Below, piece after piece: positions 27,196-35,961 of a stretch of 64,000 nt of DNA (its first letter is position 1; every line of letters starts with the position of its first letter). The translations under genes and the position numbers were made by a program. Source of the DNA: Larkinella terrae (GTDB lineage Bacteria > Bacteroidota > Bacteroidia > Cytophagales > Spirosomataceae); assembly GCF_009668025.1 (NCBI RefSeq), contig NZ_WJXZ01000006.1, positions 372,001 through 436,000 of the forward strand, read 5' to 3'. The notes below the pieces were generated by a model. It worked only from the letters and a program-made list of their open reading frames with translations, was not told the DNA's origin and searched no databases.

Positions 27196-27993
27196 TTAAA
27201 TGAGCGTTCCGCCGTCGGCATGGAATAAGCTGCCGGTGCAGTAAGCGGACGCATTGGAGGCAAGAAACAAGGCTAGCGGGCTGATTTCGTCGGTGGTGCC
27301 CATGCGGGCGATGGGCAATCGTTGGGTAAAATGCGCTAGAATTGCGTCGTCCTGCCAGAGCGCCTGGCTGAACTTGGTTTTGATCAAACCGGGGCAAATG
27401 GCATTGACGCGGATATGGTCCGGACCCCATTCTTTCGCCAGAACCTTGGTGAGCATATTCAAACCGGCTTTGCTGACGCTGTAGATGCCTAAACCGGGGT
27501 CGGGTGTTTGTCCGGCAATGCTGCTCATCATGATAATGCTGCCACCACCCCGCGCTTTCATGATCGGATACACCATCTTACTCAGTTCAAACGGCGCTTT
27601 GATGTTCACCTGCATGATTTTATCGAATGCCGACATATCGCAGTCGATAGCCGGGCCGAAAACCGGATTGGTAGCCGCGTTATTCACCAGGATATCGATG
27701 CCGCCGTATAGGTCGACAGTTTGGTTGACGAGATGCCGAAGCTGGTCGGGATCACCGGCGTGGGCGGCAATACCGGCGGCTTCTCCGCCTTCCTCCTGGA
27801 TCCGGGCAACAACGGCGTCGAGACTGCTTTGCCGGCGACTGCTGATAACTACCTTGGCACCGAAACGGGCAAACAGGCGTGCAATGTCTTCCCCGATTCC
27901 TTTACTGGCTCCGGTGATCAGGGCGACTTTGCCGTCCAAACCAAATACCGATGTCTCTAACTCTTTTACGGGTAGTTTTGCCATATTTGCCAT
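27196..27993 (-). CDS. SDR-family oxidoreductase
   Basis: This is a short-chain dehydrogenase, 265 residues from the ATG at 27993; a later ATG at 27984 is equally possible, and the longer in-frame extension to 28170 lacks family similarity. It has the TGASKGIG nucleotide-binding loop, NNAATN, the catalytic serine (MMSSIAG) and YSVSK, with a C-terminal DGGTLI. It resembles gluconate 5-dehydrogenase/3-oxoacyl reductase types (LDGKVALITGASKGIG), but the substrate is unknown. It is divergent from the symporter pair. Confidence 0.92.
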   Translation of the reverse strand: MANMAKLPVKELETSVFGLDGKVALITGASKGIGEDIARLFARFGAKVVISSRRQSSLDAVVARIQEEGGEAAGIAAHAGDPDQLRHLVNQTVDLYGGIDILVNNAATNPVFGPAIDCDMSAFDKIMQVNIKAPFELSKMVYPIMKARGGGSIIMMSSIAGQTPDPGLGIYSVSKAGLNMLTKVLAKEWGPDHIRVNAICPGLIKTKFSQALWQDDAILAHFTQRLPIARMGTTDEISPLALFLASNASAYCTGSLFHADGGTLI

Positions 27994-28158
27994 TGTTATG
28001 TCGGGTGGTTGAGGATAGTTGCCTTGCAAACTATTCTTAAAATTGAACATTTCAAAAATAAGGTTGGATCGTTTTGTGATTTGGATTGCTAATTTGTATA
28101 CGAGAGATTGATTTATTTTCGTTGCCTTAACAAGATTGAGAATTACCCACATTCCGCT

Positions 28159-28284
28159 ATGACCCAACATCCTACCGATTTACCTCCTTTTGTTCGTTCC
28201 TGGCGTCAGCTATATGTCATCGTGATTGCCAGCCTCCTGCTTGAAATCGTATTGTTCTACGGATTTATGCAGTATTTTTCATGA
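28159..28284 (+). CDS. Small single-pass membrane protein coupled to symporter
   Basis: This is a 41-residue ORF found by reading the DNA. After a polar N-terminus (MTQHPTDLPPFVRSWRQ) it has one hydrophobic helix (about 18-36: LYVIVIASLLLEIVLFYGF) and a short tail. Its TGA stop overlaps the ATG of the downstream sodium:solute symporter (shared ATGA), which strongly suggests coupled translation. In some families the symporter has a small partner subunit (for example YhdT with PanF, or DUF4212 proteins). This one may be such a partner, but I do not recognise its family. Confidence 0.72.
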   Translation: MTQHPTDLPPFVRSWRQLYVIVIASLLLEIVLFYGFMQYFS

Positions 28285-29984
28285 GCATTCTCGATTGGCT
28301 GATACTGACAGGTACGCTGGCAATTATTATCATTTACGGGGTTGTGCGTAGCCGGGGAAATCGCAGCATGGACGATTACCTGCTGGCCGATCAATCGCTG
28401 CCGTGGTATCATGTCTGTCTTTCCGTGATGGCCACTCAGGCCAGTGCCATAACCTTTCTTTCGACTCCGGGTCAGGCTTTTACGGATGGAATGCGGTTTG
28501 TGCAATTCTATTTCGGTTTACCGCTGGCAATGGTGGTTCTCGCCATAACGTTTGTCCCCATTTTTCACCGGCTGAAGGTTTTTACGGCTTACGAATACCT
28601 GGAATCCCGGTTTGATGCCCGCGTTCGCGTTTTTACGGCTTTATTGTTTCTGTTGCAGCGGGGCTTGTCGACGGGCCTTTCCATCTATGCCCCTTCCATC
28701 ATTCTGTCGACGATTCTCGGCTGGAATATCTTCTGGACCAATATCATTATGGGCGGTATCGTATTGGTTTACACCGTTACGGGAGGTGCCAAAGCCATTT
28801 CGTACACCCATTTACAACAGATGCTGATTGTCACCGTCGCCATGTTCATTGCGGGCTGGATGACGGTTCATTTACTTCCGGATGATGTAGGTTTTATGGA
28901 TGCGCTACAGGTGGCCGGGAAAGCCGGACGACTTAACACAATCGATCTGAAATTTGACCCCAACAGTCGCTACAATTTATGGTCGGGGCTGGTTGGCGGT
29001 TTTTTTCTGCAATTGTCTTATTTCGGTACGGATCAGTCGCAGGTAGGGCGGTACTTGACCGGGCAGTCGATTGGGCAAAGTCGCCTGGGATTGCTGGCCA
29101 ATGGTATGCTCAAAGTGCCTATGCAATTTCTCATTCTCCTGGTGGGGGCGCTGGTATTTGTATTTTACCAATTCAACCCATCACCGGTTTTTTTCAATAA
29201 AGTTGAAACCGACCAACTTTTAAAAAGCCAGTATGCCGACCAGTACCGCAAATTAGAAACCGAACACCAAACAATCGCGGCCCGTCGGCAGCAGGCGGTT
29301 TTAACCCTCAACAAGGCTCTTTCTGAACAGAATACTGCTTCAATTGACCAAATCAAAGTGGTGATCAACCAGACGGATGAAGCCGCTAAAGCGGTAAAAG
29401 GTCAGGTTGTCGAGTTGATTAAAAAAAACAATCCGGTTGGCGATACCAGCGATGTAAATTATGTGTTTCTCCGGTTCGTGCTGGATTTCCTGCCCCACGG
29501 CTTGATCGGTTTGCTCATCGCCGTGATTTTCAGCGCTTCGATGGGCTCGATTGCCTCGGCCTATAATTCGCTGGCTTCAACCACAATTGTCGACATTTAT
29601 AAACGGCTCTTTTGCAAGAACTATTCCGATGGGCATTACCTGATGGCCTCGAAAGTATCCACCATTGTTTGGGGGGTATTCTGTATTGTTGTGGCGCAAT
29701 TTGCCAGCAAACTGGGGAGCATGATCGAAGCTGTCAATATTTTAGGCTCTTTATTTTACGGCGTAATTCTGGGGATTTTTCTGGTCGCTTTTTACTTCAA
29801 ATCAATCGGGGGGAAGGCTACATTCTGGGCTGCAATCGTGACGGAAGGATTGGTTATCTGGTGCTGGCTGGCTGAATTGATGGCGTTTCTCTGGTTGAAC
29901 GTGGTTGGTTGTGTACTGTTAATCGGTATTGCCTGGCTGCTGGAAAAAGCCATACCGACTAAGAAAGTGGTTAGTGAAACTTAA
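28281..29984 (+). CDS. Sodium:solute symporter family transporter
   Basis: This 567-residue inner-membrane protein has about 13 hydrophobic helices of the SSS family: helix 1 (ILDWLILTGTLAIIIIYGVV), the QASAITFLSTPGQAF motif near residue 55, and GGAKAISYTHLQQMLI near 170, typical of SSS Na+ coupling regions. Between the seventh and eighth helices lies an unusual charged stretch of about 90 residues (about 305-390) with coiled-coil character. The substrate is not evident. It overlaps the 41-codon gene by four bases, and it converges on the coiled-coil gene 10 bases downstream. Confidence 0.9.
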   Translation: MSILDWLILTGTLAIIIIYGVVRSRGNRSMDDYLLADQSLPWYHVCLSVMATQASAITFLSTPGQAFTDGMRFVQFYFGLPLAMVVLAITFVPIFHRLKVFTAYEYLESRFDARVRVFTALLFLLQRGLSTGLSIYAPSIILSTILGWNIFWTNIIMGGIVLVYTVTGGAKAISYTHLQQMLIVTVAMFIAGWMTVHLLPDDVGFMDALQVAGKAGRLNTIDLKFDPNSRYNLWSGLVGGFFLQLSYFGTDQSQVGRYLTGQSIGQSRLGLLANGMLKVPMQFLILLVGALVFVFYQFNPSPVFFNKVETDQLLKSQYADQYRKLETEHQTIAARRQQAVLTLNKALSEQNTASIDQIKVVINQTDEAAKAVKGQVVELIKKNNPVGDTSDVNYVFLRFVLDFLPHGLIGLLIAVIFSASMGSIASAYNSLASTTIVDIYKRLFCKNYSDGHYLMASKVSTIVWGVFCIVVAQFASKLGSMIEAVNILGSLFYGVILGIFLVAFYFKSIGGKATFWAAIVTEGLVIWCWLAELMAFLWLNVVGCVLLIGIAWLLEKAIPTKKVVSET

Positions 29985-29994
29985 AAATGCTTTC

Positions 29995-30507
29995 CTACAA
30001 CCGTTCGCGCAGATAGGCCAAAAGCATTTCCAGCGTAAGTTGCATGCGATTCTGACCGGTTTTTAAAGCAGCGACATCACTCTTTATTCCGGCAACGTCG
30101 GTTTTTAATTCAGCTACATCCTGCTTAACTTCGATCATATCCTTTTTCAAACCGGCCACATCTGTTTTCAAACCGGCCACATCTGTTTTCAAACCGGCCA
30201 CATCTGTTTTCAAACCGGCCACATCTGTTTTCAAACCGGCTACATCCGTTTTCAAACCAGCAACGTCCGTTTTTAACACAGCGACATCCATTTTCAGCCA
30301 GGTGATATCACCTTTCATCTCGACTACGTCTGTCTTCAATACAGTTAGATCGTCCTCGATTCGGTCAAGCCGGCTGTTGACCTTAACAAACTCCTGCTGA
30401 ACCGTTACCGTTAAATTGGCTAAACCACGAGCCACACTGTCAATGGCTTGTCCCTGCTCTGAAGCAAGAGTTTCTAATTGTTGGATTCGGGCGCGTTCGG
30501 TTGGCAT
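29995..30507 (-). CDS. Heptad-repeat coiled-coil protein
   Basis: This 170-residue protein (ATG at 30507; an in-frame TTG lies two codons upstream) is almost entirely predicted coiled coil. The heptad VAGLKTD recurs six times around residues 80-120, between less regular heptads such as VVEMKGD, VAVLKTD and VAELKTD. There is no signal peptide, membrane helix or enzyme motif. A short polar C-terminus (LTLEMLLAYLRERL) follows. Such proteins form rods or oligomers, but the role here is unknown. The repeats are encoded by a 21-bp tandem array that can change in length. Confidence 0.8.
   Translation of the reverse strand: MPTERARIQQLETLASEQGQAIDSVARGLANLTVTVQQEFVKVNSRLDRIEDDLTVLKTDVVEMKGDITWLKMDVAVLKTDVAGLKTDVAGLKTDVAGLKTDVAGLKTDVAGLKTDVAGLKKDMIEVKQDVAELKTDVAGIKSDVAALKTGQNRMQLTLEMLLAYLRERL
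30149..30274. repeat. 21-bp tandem repeat array inside coiled-coil gene
   Basis: Six units of 21 bases, each encoding one heptad pair-step of seven residues. Units 1-4 (30149-30232) are identical and units 5 and 6 differ at a few positions. Because 21 is a multiple of three, gain or loss of units would keep the reading frame. Confidence 0.93.
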
Positions 30508-30540
30508 ATTCAAATATAATAGTTTAAATCTTTGTATATA

Positions 30541-30577
30541 AAAATAAAAATGCCTTCAATCCGCAAGAAAGAAGGCA
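30541..30577 (-). terminator. Intrinsic terminator of DUF2911 gene
   Basis: Seven-base arms 30551-30557 and 30571-30577 enclose a 13-base loop. On the minus strand they are followed by tttttatttt, about 30 bases beyond the stop of the gene at 30608. Confidence 0.65.
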
Positions 30578-30607
30578 CTTTTATAATAATCGTTGATTAA
30601 CAGGAAC

Positions 30608-31528
30608 TTACGCTTTCTTCTTTTTGCCTTTTAGCACTTTAGAAGCAACAGGAGGAATCTGGGCCTGAAAGTCCGCAACGCCTTTTTGAATTCCATCTTT
30701 GTAAAACTTGAAAATCGGGTCGTTGGAGGCTTCACCCAACGTCAGTGCTTTTTGCGCCAGCGGCAAAGCTTCGGCAACTTTGCCCATTTTTGAGAGAATT
30801 TGGGCCTTAATCCAGACATTTGAGTATGTTTCTTTCAAACCGATCGACTTATCGGCCCACGCCAGTGCCTGATCCAGCTTCCGGTTTTTGGAGAGATTCC
30901 AGTTGGCTGCGGCTTGCAGTACTCCGGCGTCTTCCGGTTTTTCGGCAACGGCTTTTTCAACATTGGCCTGCGCATTGGCATTTACGTCTACTTTCAGCGG
31001 AGCCGTAGCCCGGGTGTCCGCCCAATAGATGTTAAAATTGGCCGTGCTGTCGGTCAAATCGCTGAAGCCCATGCTGAACGTTTCGTAAGGCTTGGCCACT
31101 TTTTCCGACTTAATTTGTACCCGGAGCGCATCCTCTTCTTTTTTATACCCGTTCGGAATGCCTTCTTCGGCGCTGGCGGTCAGATTTTTGTTGAAAATCA
31201 ACGTCCACTCGCCCGGATTGGGAATGGTAAAAATCGAATAACTTCCGGCGGGAAGTTTTTGGCCCTGAACCCATACATCCGTGGTAGTTTTGAAATTGGT
31301 GGCGGCATTAGCGCCCGTTCGCCAAAGCTGACCAAATGGAGCCAGGGGTGTTTGATTGCCCAGAGCAGCGCGGCCTTTCAGACTGGGACGCGAATAGGTG
31401 ATCGTAAAGTCAGTGGTTCCAACCGTCTGGATAATGGTTGCACCCGGACTGGCTTGTGGTAGTTTAATCTGCGCAAAGGCGAGCTGAGCAACAAATGTCA
31501 GGGTGGCCAGGAGGGAAATCTTTTTCAT
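30608..31528 (-). CDS. DUF2911 domain protein, exported
   Basis: This 306-residue protein starts at the ATG at 31528; an in-frame TTG four codons earlier is less likely. It has a signal peptide with cleavage near AFAQ-IKL. The DUF2911 domain spans about residues 25-175 (TDFTITYSRPSLKGRAALG, PFGQLWRTGANAAT, LPAGSYSIFTIP, WTLIFNKN). A C-terminal TPR-like part follows (QALAWADKSIGL, KMGKVAEALPLAQKAL). The domain is common in Bacteroidota, but no biochemical function is established to my knowledge. It has its own terminator and is divergent from the NUDIX gene. Confidence 0.88.
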   Translation of the reverse strand: MKKISLLATLTFVAQLAFAQIKLPQASPGATIIQTVGTTDFTITYSRPSLKGRAALGNQTPLAPFGQLWRTGANAATNFKTTTDVWVQGQKLPAGSYSIFTIPNPGEWTLIFNKNLTASAEEGIPNGYKKEEDALRVQIKSEKVAKPYETFSMGFSDLTDSTANFNIYWADTRATAPLKVDVNANAQANVEKAVAEKPEDAGVLQAAANWNLSKNRKLDQALAWADKSIGLKETYSNVWIKAQILSKMGKVAEALPLAQKALTLGEASNDPIFKFYKDGIQKGVADFQAQIPPVASKVLKGKKKKA

Positions 31529-31606
31529 CGTGTTAATCAATTGTATGTCGTAGTAAAATTAAAACGAAATTGCGGTTTTTTATCGAATACCCATTCATTT
31601 TTGGCT

Positions 31607-32146
31607 ATGCACCGTCAACCTTTAATCTCTCTTTTGCTTAACCACCATCCGGCTGATGAAGAAGAACGGCAGATGCTGGAACAAACGATTCAATTTGTAA
31701 ACCACCATCCGGATTGCTTCGAACGGAGTTTGTTAATCGGCCATGTTACCGGTTCAGCCTGGATTGTAAGCCCTGATCGTCAGAAAGTTGTCCTTCTCCA
31801 TCATTACAAACTTGACCGCTGGCTTCAACCCGGTGGTCATGCTGATGGCAACCCGGATATCCTGGCTGTTGCCCTGCGGGAAGCCGAAGAAGAAACCGGT
31901 CTTCAGGGAATAAAACCGGTCAGTAAAAAGATCTTCGACGTAGATGTTCACACGATTCCGGCGCGGGGGACCGAACCCGAACACCAGCATTATGATATCC
32001 GCTTTTTGTTCGAAGCCGATAGCCATCAACCCTTTATTCAATCGCCGGAAACAAATGAGGTTCGATGGGTCGATTTTGATGAAATTGAAAAAATAGTTAG
32101 TGAAAAATCAATAATCCGAATGGCAAATAAGAAAAAAATGATTTAA
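31607..32146 (+). CDS. NUDIX hydrolase
   Basis: This 179-residue cytoplasmic enzyme starts at the ATG at 31607; an in-frame TTG at 31541 adds 22 unlikely residues. The NUDIX box is present (GGHADGNPDILAVALREAEEETGL, about 80-103), with the metal-binding REAEEE core. The flanking DIRFLFEA and VRWVDFDEIE strands fit the beta-alpha-beta fold. NUDIX enzymes hydrolyse nucleoside diphosphates linked to another group, but the substrate cannot be told here. It is a single-gene unit. Confidence 0.9.
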   Translation: MHRQPLISLLLNHHPADEEERQMLEQTIQFVNHHPDCFERSLLIGHVTGSAWIVSPDRQKVVLLHHYKLDRWLQPGGHADGNPDILAVALREAEEETGLQGIKPVSKKIFDVDVHTIPARGTEPEHQHYDIRFLFEADSHQPFIQSPETNEVRWVDFDEIEKIVSEKSIIRMANKKKMI

Positions 32147-32232
32147 CGAGGTTTATAGTTATTGTTTATCGCTTTATATTGGCATCGAAAACTAAGTAAT
32201 GGTTTTCAGAGTACAACAAAACCACAGCAACT

Positions 32233-32613
32233 ATGAAGACGATAATGAAGACCTGTCTGGGTCTGTTAGCGATAGCTTTAGCCATACCGGCGTCTGCCCA
32301 GAATAAATTGAAGAACGATCCGACGTATTCGACAGCTAATTATAAACACCCCAATAAAGCGACAGCCGCGCGGCAGTGGGAACCCGAAGCCGGCATTGAA
32401 TTCCGGAAGAGAAAGCGCCAGCCGATGAACATTGCCACGTATCGGGAGCAGCAACGTCGGGGTGGATTGGGTGATCCGGCCATTACCATTCCGGCTACGC
32501 CATCGATGGCCAACCGGAATTACAAACAGCAGAATCTGATGGTGAACCCACAACCAGCGAACAAACCGGAAGTAGCTACCCGGATCGAAGCGGATGAAAG
32601 TGTAGGGAATTAA
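32233..32613 (+). CDS. Small secreted protein of unknown function
   Basis: This 126-residue protein has a clear signal peptide (MKTIMKTCLGLLAIALAIPASAQ, cleaved near residue 23). The mature 100 residues are polar and disorder-prone (KRKRQPMNIATYREQQRRGGLGDP). I see no known domain, no cysteine pair and no T9SS tail, so it may be periplasmic. It is followed by a strong terminator and is monocistronic. Function unknown. Confidence 0.7.
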   Translation: MKTIMKTCLGLLAIALAIPASAQNKLKNDPTYSTANYKHPNKATAARQWEPEAGIEFRKRKRQPMNIATYREQQRRGGLGDPAITIPATPSMANRNYKQQNLMVNPQPANKPEVATRIEADESVGN

Positions 32614-32630
32614 TTGAAATAAACTTTGCA

Positions 32631-32660
32631 AAACCACCTCAACATCGAGGTGGTTTTTTT
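32631..32660 (+). terminator. Intrinsic terminator after small secreted protein gene
   Basis: Ten-base arms 32631-32640 and 32647-32656 enclose a six-base loop and run into a T tract reaching 32660. It lies 18 bases after the stop of the gene at 32233-32613. Confidence 0.88.
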
Positions 32661-32908
32661 ATGTCAAATTGTTGAGCCTGATCAGCTCGTTGAATCTCGT
32701 AAAAGACCAACGAGCGTTTTTTCGAAATTCCCTCTCCTTACGTCACCAATCGCAGCCTATATTGCCGGAAAAAGTGGTCCGGTTAAAAAGCGCGTTCGGA
32801 ATCGTCAGCGAGCCGTTGGCCGAAATACCGTCCGAACTGCATTTCATCCTGCTCTGGGATACCCAAAGTCCGTTGAATTTTATAGGTACCGGTTTGGTCT
32901 GGTCGCTT

Positions 32909-33412
32909 TCAGTTTGCTAATTTTTGCTGATAAAGCCGGTAGTTTTCTTCATCGAAGCAGGCAAAGATGATTTCCGAAACGGAGGTTTTCTGCTGGCTGC
33001 TGAAAGTCCGCACGGTTTCAAGGGCAATCGTGCAGGCTAGTTCTTTCGGGAAACCGTAAATTCCGGTACTGATGTTGGGAAATGCAATGGAGTTGAGGTT
33101 GTGTTGCGTCGCAATTTCCAATACCCGGCGGTAGCAACTGGCCAGCAATTCCGGTTCCCGGTTTTTGCCGCCATGCCAGACGGGACCAACGGTGTGAATC
33201 ACGAATCGGGCGGGTAGGCGATAGCCGCCGGTTAGCTTGGCATCGCCGGTTTGGCAGCCATGCAAGGTCCGGCACTCGGCGAGTAATTCCGGCCCTGCCG
33301 CCCGGTGAATAGCGCCATCAACCCCTCCTCCGCCCAGCAGACTTGTGTTGGCCGCGTTCACGATCGCATCGACCGACAGTTTGGTGATATCGCCCTGAAT
33401 GACGCTTAGCAT
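32909..33412 (-). CDS. Macro-domain protein (ADP-ribose hydrolase type)
   Basis: This 167-residue stand-alone macro domain is of the YmdB/MacroD type. It shows [27 protein letters not shown] near residues 15-41, the ADP-ribose-binding and catalytic loop, and [15 protein letters not shown] near 110-125, the second loop. Family members remove O-acetyl-ADP-ribose or mono-ADP-ribose from proteins. It is three bases from the subtilase gene on the same strand (which lies upstream), so the two are likely co-transcribed, though no functional link is evident. Confidence 0.93.
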   Translation of the reverse strand: MLSVIQGDITKLSVDAIVNAANTSLLGGGGVDGAIHRAAGPELLAECRTLHGCQTGDAKLTGGYRLPARFVIHTVGPVWHGGKNREPELLASCYRRVLEIATQHNLNSIAFPNISTGIYGFPKELACTIALETVRTFSSQQKTSVSEIIFACFDEENYRLYQQKLAN

Positions 33413-33415
33413 GGG

Positions 33416-35047
33416 TCAGTACTTCATTAATTTGACAGTTCGTTTGGTGCTGTTACTCGAAAGAGTCAGAAAATACAGTCCCGGGGATAAACTGAGTGAT
33501 TGCAATGAAAAATTAGCGGCCCGATCGGACGGATAATTCTGCCGCCAGACGACCTGACCGGCGGAGTTGGTCACCATTGCATCAATGGTTTGGTTCAGCG
33601 GTATTTCATTCCACTGCACCGTCAGGCGGTCGGCATTCGTGAAAGGATTGGGGTAAATCAGCAACGAATAGGACTCTGCCGAAATGGCCGCTGCACGTTC
33701 AAAATTTGGAATGCCGTATCCTAAATTATTATCGGGTTTGGCAAACTGACTGCCCGACTGGCGCAGGCATTCAATGACCTGCTGGGCCGTTAAGCGCGGA
33801 TTGGCCTGCCAGAAACCGGCGGCCAGTGCCGCAACCAAAGGTGACGAATACGAGGTTCCATTCCCAGCGGTCACCGTTCCACCGGGCGACCCTAAGGTTG
33901 TACCAGAACCCTGCGCGACCAGATCCGGTTTGATGCGGCCGTCGGGGGTGGGTCCAAACGAGCTAAACGGAGATCTGAAACCATCCCGATCCACCGCGCC
34001 AATGGACAGGACGGTAGCCACGTCGGCCGGTGCGCCAATGTAATGCCAGGGATCATTTCCCTCATTTCCGGCGGAAACCACCACCAGCATCCCGGCTTCG
34101 GCGGCCCATTGGGCGGCTCGGCTGATGAGCGTGGTTTTACCGTTCAGGTCGTTGTACGTATGGTTTTGAGTCGGGTCGTCGAAGGTTGTGTACCCTAAGG
34201 ATGAGTTGATTACATCCACACCAGAACTGTCGGCATATTCGGCGCCGAACAGCCAGTTAGCTTCTTCCACCGGCGTTTCGCTCCCGGCGTCTTCGGTTCG
34301 CAGCAGGAGGTAGGAAGATTTATAGGCCGGACCAACCAACTGGTTTGCCTGGTAACCCGCCATGATCGACAGCACATTCAGACCGTGAGCATCATCTTCG
34401 TAAACACTGGATTCTTTTCTTACGAAATCATACGTCCCTACCACCCGGTTTTCCTGAAAAAGCTGACTGAGAAAGGGCACTTGATTGGCGTTGCGAAAAC
34501 CGGCATCCAGAATGGCCACCAGCATGCCTTCGCCGTGGTAGCCCTGGGCGTGCATTTTATCGACGCCAATCTGAATCAACTGATTGCTCGAATTGCCGTA
34601 AACGCTTGGGTCATCGACCTGTTCCAGTTTGCTTCTGAACTGATTGACAATCGATTGAGCGTAGCCAATCCGGGCGTTGCCGACGGAGCGGTTACTTTCT
34701 ATGCCCTGTACAAACGGCAACGCCCGAATGGCCGTCAGGTTGGCTTCCGTCGTTTCGATCAGCACGGCATTGGCCCAGCGCGAGCTAAACCAGATTTTGG
34801 CACCGGTTTGCCGGAGCGCCGACACGTAAACCGGATTGACCGGTAAATCCTTTTCCTGAACCAGAATGCCCTGTTTGGCCCGGCGCAGAATCGCCCGTTG
34901 GGACAGAAACTGCTCCGGTTTATTGATTGAATAGGGCGAACTGGTTTTGTCCTTCAACAGGACGAGGTATTTGCGGTTTTGAGCTTCGGCTGATAGCCAG
35001 CTGCTCAACAGGAAAAGCGTAAAAAGTAAGATTTTTTCCATATACAT
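33416..35047 (-). CDS. Secreted subtilisin-like (S8) protease with T9SS sorting tail
   Basis: With the ATG at 35047 (or 35041) this is about 543 residues with a signal peptide (FTLFLLSSWLSAEAQ). The S8 triad is visible: Asp in VAILDAGF, His in DAHGLNVLS and Ser in NGTSYSSPLVAALAAG. The N-terminal 100 residues look like an I9-type propeptide. The last 80 residues are a T9SS type A sorting domain (YSLLIYPNPF, VTNSAGQVVWRQNYP, LSPGLYFLTLSSN). Its start lies directly after the stop of a lipoprotein gene, so translation is probably coupled. Confidence 0.92.
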   Translation of the reverse strand: MYMEKILLFTLFLLSSWLSAEAQNRKYLVLLKDKTSSPYSINKPEQFLSQRAILRRAKQGILVQEKDLPVNPVYVSALRQTGAKIWFSSRWANAVLIETTEANLTAIRALPFVQGIESNRSVGNARIGYAQSIVNQFRSKLEQVDDPSVYGNSSNQLIQIGVDKMHAQGYHGEGMLVAILDAGFRNANQVPFLSQLFQENRVVGTYDFVRKESSVYEDDAHGLNVLSIMAGYQANQLVGPAYKSSYLLLRTEDAGSETPVEEANWLFGAEYADSSGVDVINSSLGYTTFDDPTQNHTYNDLNGKTTLISRAAQWAAEAGMLVVVSAGNEGNDPWHYIGAPADVATVLSIGAVDRDGFRSPFSSFGPTPDGRIKPDLVAQGSGTTLGSPGGTVTAGNGTSYSSPLVAALAAGFWQANPRLTAQQVIECLRQSGSQFAKPDNNLGYGIPNFERAAAISAESYSLLIYPNPFTNADRLTVQWNEIPLNQTIDAMVTNSAGQVVWRQNYPSDRAANFSLQSLSLSPGLYFLTLSSNSTKRTVKLMKY

Positions 35048-35048
35048 C

Positions 35049-35765
35049 TCATAATTTCCCGTACGAACGCAGCCGCCAATAAAACCGGATGCCATAATCA
35101 ATCTGAGCTTTGCCAACGCAGGTTGGTGTCGACGAGCAAAACTGCAACTGAATTTTTTCCTTATAAACCAGCCCGACATCGCGGGCGTAAATTTCAATTC
35201 TTTTATCCTGATTAACCAGCGTTGAATCATTTTGTTGAACAACGGTGGCGGTTTCGGCAAACGTCTGATTCAGAACGCTCAACGGACGGCCCGTATTGCG
35301 GACCAGGTATTCGTCATCGCCCAGCGAATTATACGCGTTTCCGTTCCAGCGCCCCGACTCTGTAACAGGCAGTACGAGTTTTAGGTAAGAAACGTTGCTT
35401 TCGGTTTTAATTAATTGATCATCGTAAATTCGGATGCTACCGGCCGAGTCAGGTTGCCAGACGTCGCCGTCGCTGGCTCGTCGGTACCGCTCAGTACGCA
35501 AAACCGTGCCGCCAATCGGGTCGGTGGCCGAGCCGGTTATTACTTCCCGCAACTGAAACGTTTGGAGTGTGGAAGTTCCATTGAGCGAAAACCGCTGTTC
35601 GCTTACTTCATAAACCCAGAATCGACCCGGTTCCAGCGGAAAATAATCAATCATTTTGTGCAGAGGTTCGGTCGTCAGCTGGCAGGAAGAAAAGAAGGAT
35701 GATAGTACAAGCAAACATAATATTGAAAAATAATGCAGCGTTCGGGGGTGTTGGCAGAAATCCAT
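35049..35765 (-). CDS. Lipoprotein of unknown function upstream of subtilase
   Basis: This 238-residue lipoprotein has its lipobox cysteine near residue 28 (SSFFSSC). The mature part contains beta-rich segments (YFPLEPGRFWVYEV, TLQTFQLREVITG, YLKLVLPVTESGRW), which looks like a domain seen in other Bacteroidota lipoproteins. Its stop is two bases from the protease start. It could be an exported partner or an inhibitor-like protein for the subtilase, but only position supports that. No known domain is recognised. Confidence 0.75.
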   Translation of the reverse strand: MDFCQHPRTLHYFSILCLLVLSSFFSSCQLTTEPLHKMIDYFPLEPGRFWVYEVSEQRFSLNGTSTLQTFQLREVITGSATDPIGGTVLRTERYRRASDGDVWQPDSAGSIRIYDDQLIKTESNVSYLKLVLPVTESGRWNGNAYNSLGDDEYLVRNTGRPLSVLNQTFAETATVVQQNDSTLVNQDKRIEIYARDVGLVYKEKIQLQFCSSTPTCVGKAQIDYGIRFYWRLRSYGKL

Positions 35766-35830
35766 AGAAATAAGTAACGGGAAGGAAAAACGAAAATAAG
35801 AATTGGGTTGAAGACCCGCAAGTCTGTCGG

Positions 35831-35875
35831 TTAATGAAATCGAAAGCCAGACGAATCTTCCTGCCGCTTCATTAA
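35831..35875. promoter_or_regulatory. Inverted repeat in divergent promoter region
   Basis: The arms ttaatgaa (35831-35838) and ttcattaa (35868-35875) lie in the 196 bases between the lipoprotein gene (minus) and the gene at 35962 (plus). Their half-site shape would suit a regulator-binding site, but the 29-base spacer is long and no regulator is nearby. Confidence 0.25.
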
Positions 35876-35961
35876 TAGATCGACCGTTTAATAAATGAAA
35901 TTATAACGTATATAGACCTAAATCACTTTATTACGGCCAATAACTCCCAATCCCCTTGTCC

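Noticed and set aside
30149-30274. Repeats of 21 bases that could be taken for a CRISPR array
   Set aside because: The units are directly adjacent with no spacers, lie inside a coding sequence and encode heptads; no cas genes are near.
32661-32908. Overlapping ORFs (for example 32669-32920 plus) between the terminator and the macro-domain gene
   Set aside because: No recognisable product or signal peptide, and part of the ORF overlaps the macro-domain gene; more likely non-coding or degraded sequence.
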